From positions 33,132 to 97,131 of the forward strand of contig NZ_QNRE01000001.1 in NCBI RefSeq assembly GCF_003315035.1: 64,000 nt of DNA. The letters are read 5' to 3'. This stretch comes from Nocardia puris. Its GTDB lineage: Bacteria; Actinomycetota; Actinomycetes; Mycobacteriales; Mycobacteriaceae. Made by a program: the position numbers and the translations under genes. The notes under the pieces were generated by a model. That model saw only the letters and a list, made by a program, of their open reading frames with translations. It made no database searches and was not told the origin of the DNA. Below, piece by piece: positions 35,439-42,708 of this stretch; position 1 is the stretch's first letter, and each line of letters opens with the position of its first letter.

Positions 35439-36179
35439 ATGGGACGTGTTGACAACAAAGTCGCGATCATCAGCGGCGGCGCCCGCGGCATGGGCGCCGC
35501 GCACGCGAGACTGCTCGTATCCGAGGGCGCGAAAGTCGTCGTCGGCGATATCCTCGACGACGAGGGACGGAAAGTGGCCGCCGAACTCGGCGACGCCGCC
35601 CGCTATGTCCACCTGGACGTCACCGAGCCCGAGGACTGGACGGCGGCCGTGGCGACCGCCGTCGGGGAATTCGGCGCGCTGAACGTTCTGGTCAACAATG
35701 CCGGCATCATCAACGGCAGCTCACTCCAGAATTTCGATATCAATCGGTGGCGCCGGATCATCGACGTGAATCTGACGGGCACCTTCCTGGGCATGCGCGC
35801 CGCCGTGGCGCCGATGATCGAGGCGCGCGGCGGCTCCATCATCAACGTGTCCTCGATCGAGGGCTTGCGCGGCGCGCCGTGGGCGCACGGCTACGTGGCC
35901 TCGAAATGGGGTGTGCGCGGTCTGGCCAAGTCGGCGGCGCTCGAACTGGCGCCCCACAACATCCGGGTGAACTCGCTGCACCCCGGCCTGATCAGGACAC
36001 CGATGACCGAGGCCATCCCCGACGATCTGGTCACCATTCCGCTCGGGCGCCCGGCCACGGCGGAGGAGGTGTCGACCTTCGTGTTGTTCCTGGCCAGCGA
36101 CGAGTCGTCCTACGCCACCGGCGCAGAGTTCGTCGTGGACGGCGGACTGGTCGCCGCGGTGCCGCACAAGACGCCGTAG
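35439..36179 (+). CDS. SDR, 3alpha,20beta-hydroxysteroid dehydrogenase-like (FabG3/Rv2002 type)
   Basis: A 246-residue classical SDR. SGGARGMGAAH is at about 12-22, DVT at 60-62, NNAG near 87-90, SSIEG near 139-143 and Y-x3-K in YVASK (about 152-156). The pattern VVVGDILDDEGRKVAAELGD, then ARYVHLDVT, HPGLIRTPMT and SDESSYATGAEFVVDGG is very close to M. tuberculosis Rv2002, a 3alpha,20beta-hydroxysteroid dehydrogenase. It probably acts on a steroid or lipid ketone. The ATG at 35439 is the only start before the Rossmann motif; the ribosome site is weak. It may fill the place of Rv0765c in the M. tuberculosis cyp51 locus. Confidence 0.9.
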   Translation: MGRVDNKVAIISGGARGMGAAHARLLVSEGAKVVVGDILDDEGRKVAAELGDAARYVHLDVTEPEDWTAAVATAVGEFGALNVLVNNAGIINGSSLQNFDINRWRRIIDVNLTGTFLGMRAAVAPMIEARGGSIINVSSIEGLRGAPWAHGYVASKWGVRGLAKSAALELAPHNIRVNSLHPGLIRTPMTEAIPDDLVTIPLGRPATAEEVSTFVLFLASDESSYATGAEFVVDGGLVAAVPHKTP

Positions 36180-36181
36180 AA

Positions 36182-36221
36182 GACCGGGATGTCCCCCGGC
36201 ACGGCCGAGGGACATCCGGTC
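36182..36221. terminator. Hairpin between convergent SDR and P450 genes
   Basis: GATGTCCC/GGGACATC plus flanking GACCG/CGGTC form a 13-bp stem with one bulge and a 13-base loop. It starts 2 bp after the SDR stop and ends 8 bp before the P450 stop. The position suits bidirectional termination. No T-run is present. Confidence 0.6.
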
Positions 36222-36229
36222 ACGAATCT

Positions 36230-37450
36230 CTACGCGGTGCGCACCGACATCGGCAGCTCGGCGAATCCCCGCACGTTGACCGAATGCACCCGCTGTGCCG
36301 ACGAGACGTCGATCTCGTAGCCCTTGATCGACGAAACGATCTCGGCGAGCGCGATATTCGACTCCAGCCGGGCGAGGTGGGCACCCAGGCAGAAATGCAC
36401 ACCGAGCCCGAAACTCATGAGCGTCTGCGCGCTGTCGCGTCCGATCCGATACTCCGCGGCGTCCTCGAACACGTCCTCGTCCCGATTCGCGGAACCCACC
36501 AGCAGCAGCACCCGGTCGCCCTCGGGAATGGTGTGCCCGCCGAATTCGACATCGGCGGCGACCCGGCGCAACAGCATCTGCGTCGAATTGTCGTAGCGCA
36601 GCGTCTCTTCGGTCCACTCCGGCACGACACCCGGGTCGGCGAACGGCTTGGCGAGCTCGTCCGGGAAACGCCGACCCCAATACATCGCGTTGCCCAGCAA
36701 TTTGGTGGTCGTCTCATTGCCCGCCACCACCATGAGGACCATGAATCCGATGATCTCCTCGTCGGAGAGCTTCGTGGTGCCGCCGTCACCGTCGGGGATC
36801 TCGGCCCCGATCAACACCGAGACCATATCGTCGCCCGGATTCTTGCGGCGACCGGCGAGCAATTCCTGGTAATAGCGCACCAATTCGACATAGGCGTAGA
36901 TCGCCGCCTCCGGCACGTCGAGCACGCCCTCCTCGCGGTGCAGCAGCAGATCGGACTGCTCGCGCAGGTGGGTGCGGTCGGACTCGGGCACTCCCAGCAG
37001 CTCCGAGACCACGTCCATGGGCAGCAGGCCGGCGAAATCCCGGATGAAGTCGAACTCCTTCAGCTCGAGGCAGCGCAGCCAGTGCTGCCGCGTGAGCGCG
37101 GTGATCCGGTCGGACAGTTCCATCACGCGGCGCGGCGTGAAGCCTTTGGAGACCAGCTTGCGGATCCGCGCGTGCTTGGGGTCGTCCATGGCCAGGAACG
37201 ACATCGCCTTGTGCGCGTCCGGGCTGTAGGACGTGGGGTCCAGCGACACACCCCACCCGTTCGAGAGCCGGGCGCTGTCGCGCAACGCCGCCCGCACGTC
37301 GGCGTGCCGTGACAGCGCCCAGAAATCCCTGGTCGCGTTGTGGTACACCGGCGCCTCGGCGCGCAGCCGCGCGTAGGTGGGGTACGGATCCTCGTGGAAC
37401 AGATAGTCGTAAGGGTCGAACGGTATCCGCGTCTCCATACCCACATTCAC
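36230..37450 (-). CDS. Cytochrome P450, CYP123-like
   Basis: A 406-residue P450. The I-helix is VVAGNETTTKLLG, the ExxR lies in EETLRYD, and the heme loop SFGLGVHFCLGAHLAR places the Cys ligand at 354. By general sequence and by its neighbours (SDR, SnoaL protein, ferredoxin) it resembles CYP123 (Rv0766c), which neighbours cyp51 in M. tuberculosis; the family assignment is tentative. ATGs at 37450 and 37438 are both possible; 37450 has GGAG 11 bp upstream. It is the last gene of the ferredoxin operon, 141 bp after the gene before it; that gap holds no gene. Confidence 0.88.
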   Translation of the reverse strand: MNVGMETRIPFDPYDYLFHEDPYPTYARLRAEAPVYHNATRDFWALSRHADVRAALRDSARLSNGWGVSLDPTSYSPDAHKAMSFLAMDDPKHARIRKLVSKGFTPRRVMELSDRITALTRQHWLRCLELKEFDFIRDFAGLLPMDVVSELLGVPESDRTHLREQSDLLLHREEGVLDVPEAAIYAYVELVRYYQELLAGRRKNPGDDMVSVLIGAEIPDGDGGTTKLSDEEIIGFMVLMVVAGNETTTKLLGNAMYWGRRFPDELAKPFADPGVVPEWTEETLRYDNSTQMLLRRVAADVEFGGHTIPEGDRVLLLVGSANRDEDVFEDAAEYRIGRDSAQTLMSFGLGVHFCLGAHLARLESNIALAEIVSSIKGYEIDVSSAQRVHSVNVRGFAELPMSVRTA

Positions 37451-37591
37451 AGCGCACTCCCTCGGCAGAATCCGTCACGACGCCCAGCGCCATCCGCGGC
37501 GCGCGAAACACAGCGAACAGGCGCGACGGACAGGCGATCGCCTTCCCCCACCACGCCATTACTCAACAGAACTACAGTCACGCCTCGCTCC

Positions 37592-38848
37592 TCAGACGAC
37601 CGTGAGCGGCAAGGGAATTCCCCGATCCGCGAAGGCGAAGTGTGCGCCGGTGCTGATCCGGGTCAGGGCGACCTCGGTCGCCTCGGGGGCGGGCGCGTCG
37701 CCACGCACGACCTGCATGGCCAGTTCGTCGGCCGTGGCGGCGAGCACCTGGCACTCGTAGTAGGGGCTCACGCCGCGCACGAGGGTGTCGAGCGGGGTGA
37801 GGTCCTCCGGCGTGACCAGCGCGGGCCACACGCCGTCGGCCACGCCGCCGCAGCGCCGGTCCAGGATCAAGGTGAGCCCGTCGGCGGTCACGTCGATCCC
37901 GGCGCCGACGTACTGCGGTGGATTCAACGCCGGGTGCAGGTTCAAAACCGTTGCCAGCGAGGCGAAATCGTCGGAGAGGCCCAGCACCGCGCGAAGACGC
38001 TCGGAGGTCACCCCGGCCACACCGGCGAACTGCTTGCGGCCGATCTCCTGCGCGCGCTCCGCGTCGACGCGTTCACGGACGGCGATCAGGAATCCCAGCG
38101 CCAGCAGATGCTGTTGCAGGCACACCTCCTCGGCGATCCGGATCAGCGCGGAGCGCGAGAAGTCCGCGAACCGGATGTCGCTCAGCAGCGGCCCCGAATA
38201 ATCCGACGCCCCTTCGTCGGCCGGGTCGATGGGCGACAGCCGCACCGACGCCGCGACCGAGGCCTCCACGAGACCGGCGTTACGCGGGACGGGCGGCGGC
38301 TCGTGCGCGGGATCGATCGTCACCCGCCACGCGCACACCGGCTTGCGGTCGGCCGGTGCGCGGGGCGGCCGGTGAATGGGCCGCACCTGGGCGTGCGCGT
38401 TCGTCGCCAGCGCGGTCGCGTCGAAGGTGGGGTCCTCGATGTCGTGGCACATGGCGCGCACGTACTCGGGGCCCAGCGGCTCGACATCGGCCAGCGCGCC
38501 GCAATGGTCCAGCCAGAATTCGCCGTGGTCGCGATCGTCGACCCGGAAGCGGAAATCGAGGAATTGCGGCGGTGCGCCGATGTCGAGTTGCAGTCCCTTG
38601 AAGATCGTTTCGACGCTGTCGCCGCGATAGCCGAGCGCGTCCTGCATCCGGCGCGTGTAGACGGGGCTCGAGACCTGCCATTCCTCGATCGCCACCTGGG
38701 TCATGCCCTCGCGGCCGAACGCGCCGATCGTGTGGGGCATGCCGGACCGGTCGATCAGGTGCCCGCACAGCAGCAATTCCGGTACGAGCGCCGCCAATTC
38801 CGCCCGGCTCAGTGTCTCGAACGACCGGCGTTCCTCGCTGCTCACCAC
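37592..38848 (-). CDS. Conserved-looking protein of unknown function
   Basis: A 418-residue soluble protein that I cannot assign to a family. It shows no signal peptide, membrane segment or nucleotide-binding motif. Notable stretches are ELLLCGHLIDRSGMPHTIG (about 25-43), RMQDALGYRGDS (67-78), a pro-rich segment near 160-185, SDIRFADFSRSALIRIAEEV (about 226-245) and NLHPALNPPQY near 307. The alternating acidic/hydrophobic composition is that of a normal enzyme. A GTG at 38848 (or 38845) overlaps the SnoaL stop. Position between a SnoaL protein and a P450 suggests a role in the same oxidation pathway. Confidence 0.75.
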   Translation of the reverse strand: MVSSEERRSFETLSRAELAALVPELLLCGHLIDRSGMPHTIGAFGREGMTQVAIEEWQVSSPVYTRRMQDALGYRGDSVETIFKGLQLDIGAPPQFLDFRFRVDDRDHGEFWLDHCGALADVEPLGPEYVRAMCHDIEDPTFDATALATNAHAQVRPIHRPPRAPADRKPVCAWRVTIDPAHEPPPVPRNAGLVEASVAASVRLSPIDPADEGASDYSGPLLSDIRFADFSRSALIRIAEEVCLQQHLLALGFLIAVRERVDAERAQEIGRKQFAGVAGVTSERLRAVLGLSDDFASLATVLNLHPALNPPQYVGAGIDVTADGLTLILDRRCGGVADGVWPALVTPEDLTPLDTLVRGVSPYYECQVLAATADELAMQVVRGDAPAPEATEVALTRISTGAHFAFADRGIPLPLTVV

Positions 38849-39399
38849 AGCGGCACCGGGGCCTTGCCGATCGGGTACCAGCCCGGCAGCGGCTGATGCT
38901 TGGTGGCCTTCTCGATCCGGGCGAGCATTCCCGGGGTCATGGCGTTATTCGTGATCATCTCGAGGAACAGGCTCGAGACGTTGCCGTAGTCGAAGAAGTC
39001 CCGCTGCCAGCTCCACTGGAAGTCGCCACCGTAGCGGAACCAGCTGCCGCCGATTCCGTCCACCGCGTAGGGGGTGCCGTCGGGCCGGGTGCCGTCGAAG
39101 ATCTGTTTCCAGAAGCCCACCACGTCGCCGGACTTCTCATCGATCACGATGTGCTGGTACGGATACCTCCAGCCCTCGAGCCCGTCCATTTCCTGACCCA
39201 CCGCGATATCGCGGATCTCGTCGCGGCCGACCGCCATGAACTCGTGGTCGGGGCCGTAATTCCATCCGTATGTCGCGTCCTCGGTGTACATCTCGGCCAG
39301 CGCGCGCCAATCGCCCAGCGCCTCGCAGCGCTTGTTCTCCGCCAGCCAGCGTTCGACCATTTCTTCCAGCTCGTCCCGCGAGAAACCGGCCACCATCAT
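38842..39399 (-). CDS. SnoaL/NTF2-like protein (Rv0762c-like)
   Basis: A 185-residue alpha+beta-cone (SnoaL/NTF2-like) protein. WLAENKRCEALGDWRALAEM, then YTEDATYGWNYGPDHEFMAV and IRDIAVGQEMDGLEGWRYPY span the first half. The same family sits between adhB and the ferredoxin in M. tuberculosis (Rv0762c). It may bind or isomerise a small hydrophobic ligand. The ATG at 39399 overlaps the ferredoxin stop by 4 bp; a second ATG follows at once at 39396. The gene downstream overlaps its stop by up to 7 bp. Confidence 0.87.
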   Translation of the reverse strand: MMVAGFSRDELEEMVERWLAENKRCEALGDWRALAEMYTEDATYGWNYGPDHEFMAVGRDEIRDIAVGQEMDGLEGWRYPYQHIVIDEKSGDVVGFWKQIFDGTRPDGTPYAVDGIGGSWFRYGGDFQWSWQRDFFDYGNVSSLFLEMITNNAMTPGMLARIEKATKHQPLPGWYPIGKAPVPLW

Positions 39400-39614
39400 T
39401 CTCCTTCGTCATCGGACGCGCCGTCGTCCACGATCGACAGCGCACGCGTCGGGCAGTAGGTCACCGCGTCGCCGACCGCGTCGCGCTGATCGCTCGCGGG
39501 GTGGTCGACGAGGACTTCGACCTTGCCGCGCTTGGGCACGGTGAACACGTCCGGCGCTTCCGCCTGACACACCGCGTGCCCCTGGCACAGGTCGAGATCA
39601 ACGATGATTCGCAT
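39396..39614 (-). CDS. 3Fe-4S ferredoxin, CYP51-partner type (Rv0763c-like)
   Basis: A 72-residue ferredoxin. The cluster Cys are C10, C16 and C54 (LCQGHAVC; YCPT); the fourth ligand position is H13, so the cluster is 3Fe-4S, as in P450-partner ferredoxins. The sequence follows Rv0763c, the ferredoxin beside CYP51 in M. tuberculosis. It should pass electrons from a reductase to one or more of the P450s in this region. The ATG at 39614 has GGTGAGGTGC; a longer frame from 39626 adds four residues and has no ribosome site. It is the first gene of a four-gene operon ending with the CYP123-like P450. Confidence 0.93.
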   Translation of the reverse strand: MRIIVDLDLCQGHAVCQAEAPDVFTVPKRGKVEVLVDHPASDQRDAVGDAVTYCPTRALSIVDDGASDDEGE

Positions 39615-40077
39615 CGCGCACCTCACCGCCCACCTTTCCCACGATCGTCACGGTGCCCGCCGGGCGAACACACGCCGCCCCGGCCGGGCGCAGCGCTCGT
39701 TCACCAGCTCGTATCCCGCTCGGTGTCGGCTCGGCTCTCGCGTCCCCCTCGGGACCGGAAAGCCGTTGAGACATTCGGCTGGACATGTGTCCGGACACTA
39801 CCACCGGAGGTGTCGTCCGGCAACAGCCGATTCCCGCGCGCCGACGGTCGAACATCAGCCCACGGCACGCGGATTCGAGCGAGTACCGGCCGTAGGCGTG
39901 ACGGTCCCGGTCCGCACTCGACACCGGTGCAGTCCACGAGGGCGGGGCTTCGAAGCACGCAACCGACCCCGCTGTCCCGGGCACCGGCGCGGCACGCTGG
40001 CTTCGGTCGACGACAGGGAGTCCGTTGCTGTCAGCGAATGGCCAGCACGAAGATGATCGGCAGGGCGACAACACTTT
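39615..40077. other. Promoter region of the ferredoxin operon, no gene
   Basis: These 463 bp lie between the ferredoxin start and an alpha/beta hydrolase stop on the same strand. Several frames are open, but none has a start site with ribosome binding site or a recognisable protein, so I see no gene. It holds the shared palindrome at 39777-39796 and a second, looser GGACAC...GTGTCGTCC pair to about 39820. Confidence 0.6.
39777..39796. promoter_or_regulatory. Palindromic operator upstream of the ferredoxin operon
   Basis: GGCTGGACA-TG-TGTCCGGAC is a 9-2-9 inverted repeat (7 of 9 pairs) of the shared RGACW-NN-TGTCYRG type. It lies 163-182 bp upstream of the ferredoxin ATG, farther than at the other promoters. 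Confidence 0.6.
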
Positions 40078-40848
40078 TCACGAATGCACAGCCACGGCGA
40101 ACTCTTCGATGATCCGCGCCAGCGCGCGCGGGGCGAAATCGTTGGCGTTGTGCGCTTGGCCGGCCAGGACGACCTTGCGGGCGTTCGGCATGACCGCGAG
40201 CAGCGCGTCGATCCGCTCGCCGAGGTGGGCGGGGCTGCGCTGCCCGCCGAGCAGTACCGTCGGCAGGTCGATGGTGGCGTAGGTGTCCAGCCGCCGGCCG
40301 AGCTGGTCGAGCGCGCGCAGGTCATCGATCTGACGGGGCACCCACGCGCGCAGTCTCGGCGTCGCGGTCACCACGACACGGAACAGCAAGGCCGCGGCGA
40401 GGCTCGCCCCGAACAGGTCCCGTTCGAAGATCGCGACGGCCTTGCCCGGCTTGCCCGCGTCGACCGCGGCCCGCGCGGTGCGCAGCGCGGACTGGTCGAA
40501 CGGTTCATCGACCGTCACCGGGGGTTCGTAGGCGAGCAGACCGGCGAAGGAACGCGGCGCCGCGGCGGCGGCCTCCAGGGCGACGACGGCACCCGAGGAA
40601 TGCCCCACCAGCAGCGGCGGCTCGTCGAGCCCGGCCGCGAGCGCCAGGATGTCGTCGGCTTCCTCGGTGAGGGTCGCCGGTGGTGTGAGGTCGAGGCGAT
40701 ACCGGCGGCGGTGCGGCCGGAGCACCCGGAAGCGCGGCGTCAACCGCGCGGCCACTCGGGTCCAGGCCGAGCCGTCGTCCATGCCGCCGTGCACGATCAG
40801 GATCGGCGGGCCGCTGCCCTCATCGATGGTGCGCAGGTCCATGCCCAC
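40078..40848 (-). CDS. Alpha/beta hydrolase
   Basis: A 256-residue alpha/beta hydrolase. The oxyanion region is IVHGGMDDGSAW (about 18-29), the nucleophile elbow is VGHSSG with the Ser near residue 84, and the C-terminal catalytic His is in LAGQAHNAND (about 231-240). The catalytic machinery is therefore intact. The substrate is unknown. ATGs at 40848 and 40842 are both possible. It starts 15 bp after the stop of the AraC gene, in the same direction. Confidence 0.88.
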   Translation of the reverse strand: MGMDLRTIDEGSGPPILIVHGGMDDGSAWTRVAARLTPRFRVLRPHRRRYRLDLTPPATLTEEADDILALAAGLDEPPLLVGHSSGAVVALEAAAAAPRSFAGLLAYEPPVTVDEPFDQSALRTARAAVDAGKPGKAVAIFERDLFGASLAAALLFRVVVTATPRLRAWVPRQIDDLRALDQLGRRLDTYATIDLPTVLLGGQRSPAHLGERIDALLAVMPNARKVVLAGQAHNANDFAPRALARIIEEFAVAVHS

Positions 40849-40863
40849 GACTATCGGGCGCGT

Positions 40864-41661
40864 TCAGGCGCGCGTCTTGGACGAATGTTCCCGGCTTGTC
40901 AGGGCTTTCGGCGTGCAGCCCGCGAAGGACAGGGTGTCGCGGTGCAGGTGCGACTGATCCACGTAGCCGCACCGCGCGGCCACGTCGGCGATGGCGGCGC
41001 CGGAGGTGAGGGCCTGGACGGCGCGGTCGAACCGCACGAGCATGGCGGCGCGTTTCGGGGTGAGGCCGATCTGCGCGGTGAACCTGGACCACAGCCGTTT
41101 TCGGCTCCACCCGCACAGTTCGGTCAGTTCCGCGACGCGCACCTGTCCTCGGCCGGCGACGATGCGCTCCCAGCTCGCCGCCACCTCCGGGTCGGCCGTG
41201 AACGAGCACCGGCTCAGCACGAACGCCTCCGCCAACTCGAAGCGCCGCTGCCACGACGTCGCCTCCGCCAGTCGCTCCCGCAGGCGCTGCGCCGACGACC
41301 CCCACACCTCGTCCGCGGCGACGACACCGGGAACGGTCGTGCCGAACAGCGAATACGCCCGCACCGGCGAGAGTCGGATCTCCACGCACTCGACCCGCCG
41401 GCTCCGCACGCGCACCGCGCCGGGCGCCATTGCCGACACGACCCCACCCGTCGCCTGACTTCCGCTCCCCCGCACGACCTCCACACCGTGCGCACCGAAA
41501 TCGAGGACGACGGCGACCATCGGCCCGGGGACGATCCGCGCGTCCATTCCCTCGCGGGCGCGATCCCGGAACCCGACGATCTCGACGCCGCTCTCGCGCA
41601 CCGCCGCGTGCGCGACGTCCCAGCCCGCGCCGAGATCGCTGTCGAACACGATCGGGTCCAC
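40864..41661 (-). CDS. AraC-family transcriptional regulator
   Basis: A 265-residue regulator. The first roughly 165 residues form a variable sensor domain with a MVAVVLDFGAHGVEVVRG-type cupin-like stretch. The C-terminal AraC DNA-binding domain (about 170-260) has two HTHs: VRVAELTELCGWSRKRLWSRF and AAIADVAARCGYVDQSHLHRD. The start is a GTG at 41661. It lies between two hydrolase genes in the same direction and probably controls them; the ligand is unknown. Confidence 0.9.
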   Translation of the reverse strand: MDPIVFDSDLGAGWDVAHAAVRESGVEIVGFRDRAREGMDARIVPGPMVAVVLDFGAHGVEVVRGSGSQATGGVVSAMAPGAVRVRSRRVECVEIRLSPVRAYSLFGTTVPGVVAADEVWGSSAQRLRERLAEATSWQRRFELAEAFVLSRCSFTADPEVAASWERIVAGRGQVRVAELTELCGWSRKRLWSRFTAQIGLTPKRAAMLVRFDRAVQALTSGAAIADVAARCGYVDQSHLHRDTLSFAGCTPKALTSREHSSKTRA

Positions 41662-41688
41662 AGAGCCAACGGTAGCGCGGTGGATCGT

Positions 41689-42552
41689 TCACAGGGCGAG
41701 CATGGCGGCGGCGACCCGGTCCGCCGCCGCGTTCGGCAGGGCGGTGCCCATGTCGTCGAGAACGAGCAGTCGCGCCCCGGGGATCTCGGCGGCGAGGGCC
41801 TCGCCGTTCCCGACCGGGAAGAACGGGTCGGCGCGGCCGTGCACCACGAGGGTGGGCACGTCGAGTTCGCCGAGCCGCTCGCGCCATCGCGGGGCGCAGT
41901 CGAGCCGGGAGAACACCATCCCGAGCTGATTGGCCTGATGCACCGCGGGATCGTTCGACGGCGTCCGATCCCAGATCCTCGCCGCCTGGGCCCGCGCTTC
42001 CGCCGGATCGTCGCCCAGCGCCTCGGCGCCCTCGGCGGCGAACGCCGCGACGGCATCCCGGTCGGCCCAGTCCGGCATAGGGTGGGCGAACAGGGCATTC
42101 ATCACCGAGGCATCGTGGTCGGGCAGATCGGGATCGACCGGGCCCGGCGCCACCGGCCGGGTCCCGACGAGGGTCAGCGCGCGGAAGGTGTCCGGATGAT
42201 CCAGCGCGGCGACTTGGACGACCATCCCACCCACGCCGATCCCGGCGAGATGCGCGGTCCCGGCCCCGAGGGTCCGCACCAGCGCGGCCGCGTCGGCCGC
42301 GAGATCCCGCAGGTCGTACGCCGGGTTGTCCGGGTCGAGGGTGGTCGACGCACCGGCGTCGCGCAGGTCGTAGCGGACCACGCGACGCCCACCGGCTGCG
42401 AGCCGCTCGCACAGCGCATCGGGCCACGACAGCATCGTCACACCGCCGACCAGCAGGACCAGCGGATCCGCGGGCCGGCCGAAGCTCCCGACACCGAGGT
42501 CCACCCCGTTCACCGGCACCGAATCCACATCCTCGCCAAACCGACTCGCCAT
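41689..42552 (-). CDS. Alpha/beta-hydrolase-fold protein lacking the catalytic Ser and His
   Basis: A 287-residue alpha/beta-hydrolase-fold protein similar to RdmC/aclacinomycin-methylesterase-type hydrolases (VRYDLRDAGAST; FRALTLVGTRP; VVHGRADPFFPVGNGEALAA). The nucleophile elbow, normally G-x-S-x-G-G, reads GIGVGG (104-109), with Gly106 in place of Ser. The C-terminal GMGHDLP motif reads DMGTALP, so the catalytic His is Thr. The acidic residue (Asp in GRADP) is kept. It is therefore probably not a hydrolase; a binding or regulatory role is possible. The ATG at 42552 has GGAGAGG upstream; a longer frame from 42612 is less likely. Confidence 0.85.
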   Translation of the reverse strand: MASRFGEDVDSVPVNGVDLGVGSFGRPADPLVLLVGGVTMLSWPDALCERLAAGGRRVVRYDLRDAGASTTLDPDNPAYDLRDLAADAAALVRTLGAGTAHLAGIGVGGMVVQVAALDHPDTFRALTLVGTRPVAPGPVDPDLPDHDASVMNALFAHPMPDWADRDAVAAFAAEGAEALGDDPAEARAQAARIWDRTPSNDPAVHQANQLGMVFSRLDCAPRWRERLGELDVPTLVVHGRADPFFPVGNGEALAAEIPGARLLVLDDMGTALPNAAADRVAAAMLAL

Positions 42553-42708
42553 TCCTGGATTCCTCTCCACGGCTCTCCAGAAGTACTGACGATCGACTCG
42601 CCCGGAAGTCATCGGTGCGCGCCGACCAAGCCACCCGCACCCCGAACCTGCCGCCCACCCTCACACCGGCCGCCAGCGGACTTCCGGGCACCCCGGCAGA
42701 TGCTCGAT

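Noticed and set aside
36230..37450. Calling this P450 CYP123 outright
   Set aside because: The neighbours fit, but family-level P450 names need an identity value that I cannot compute. Only 'CYP123-like' is used.
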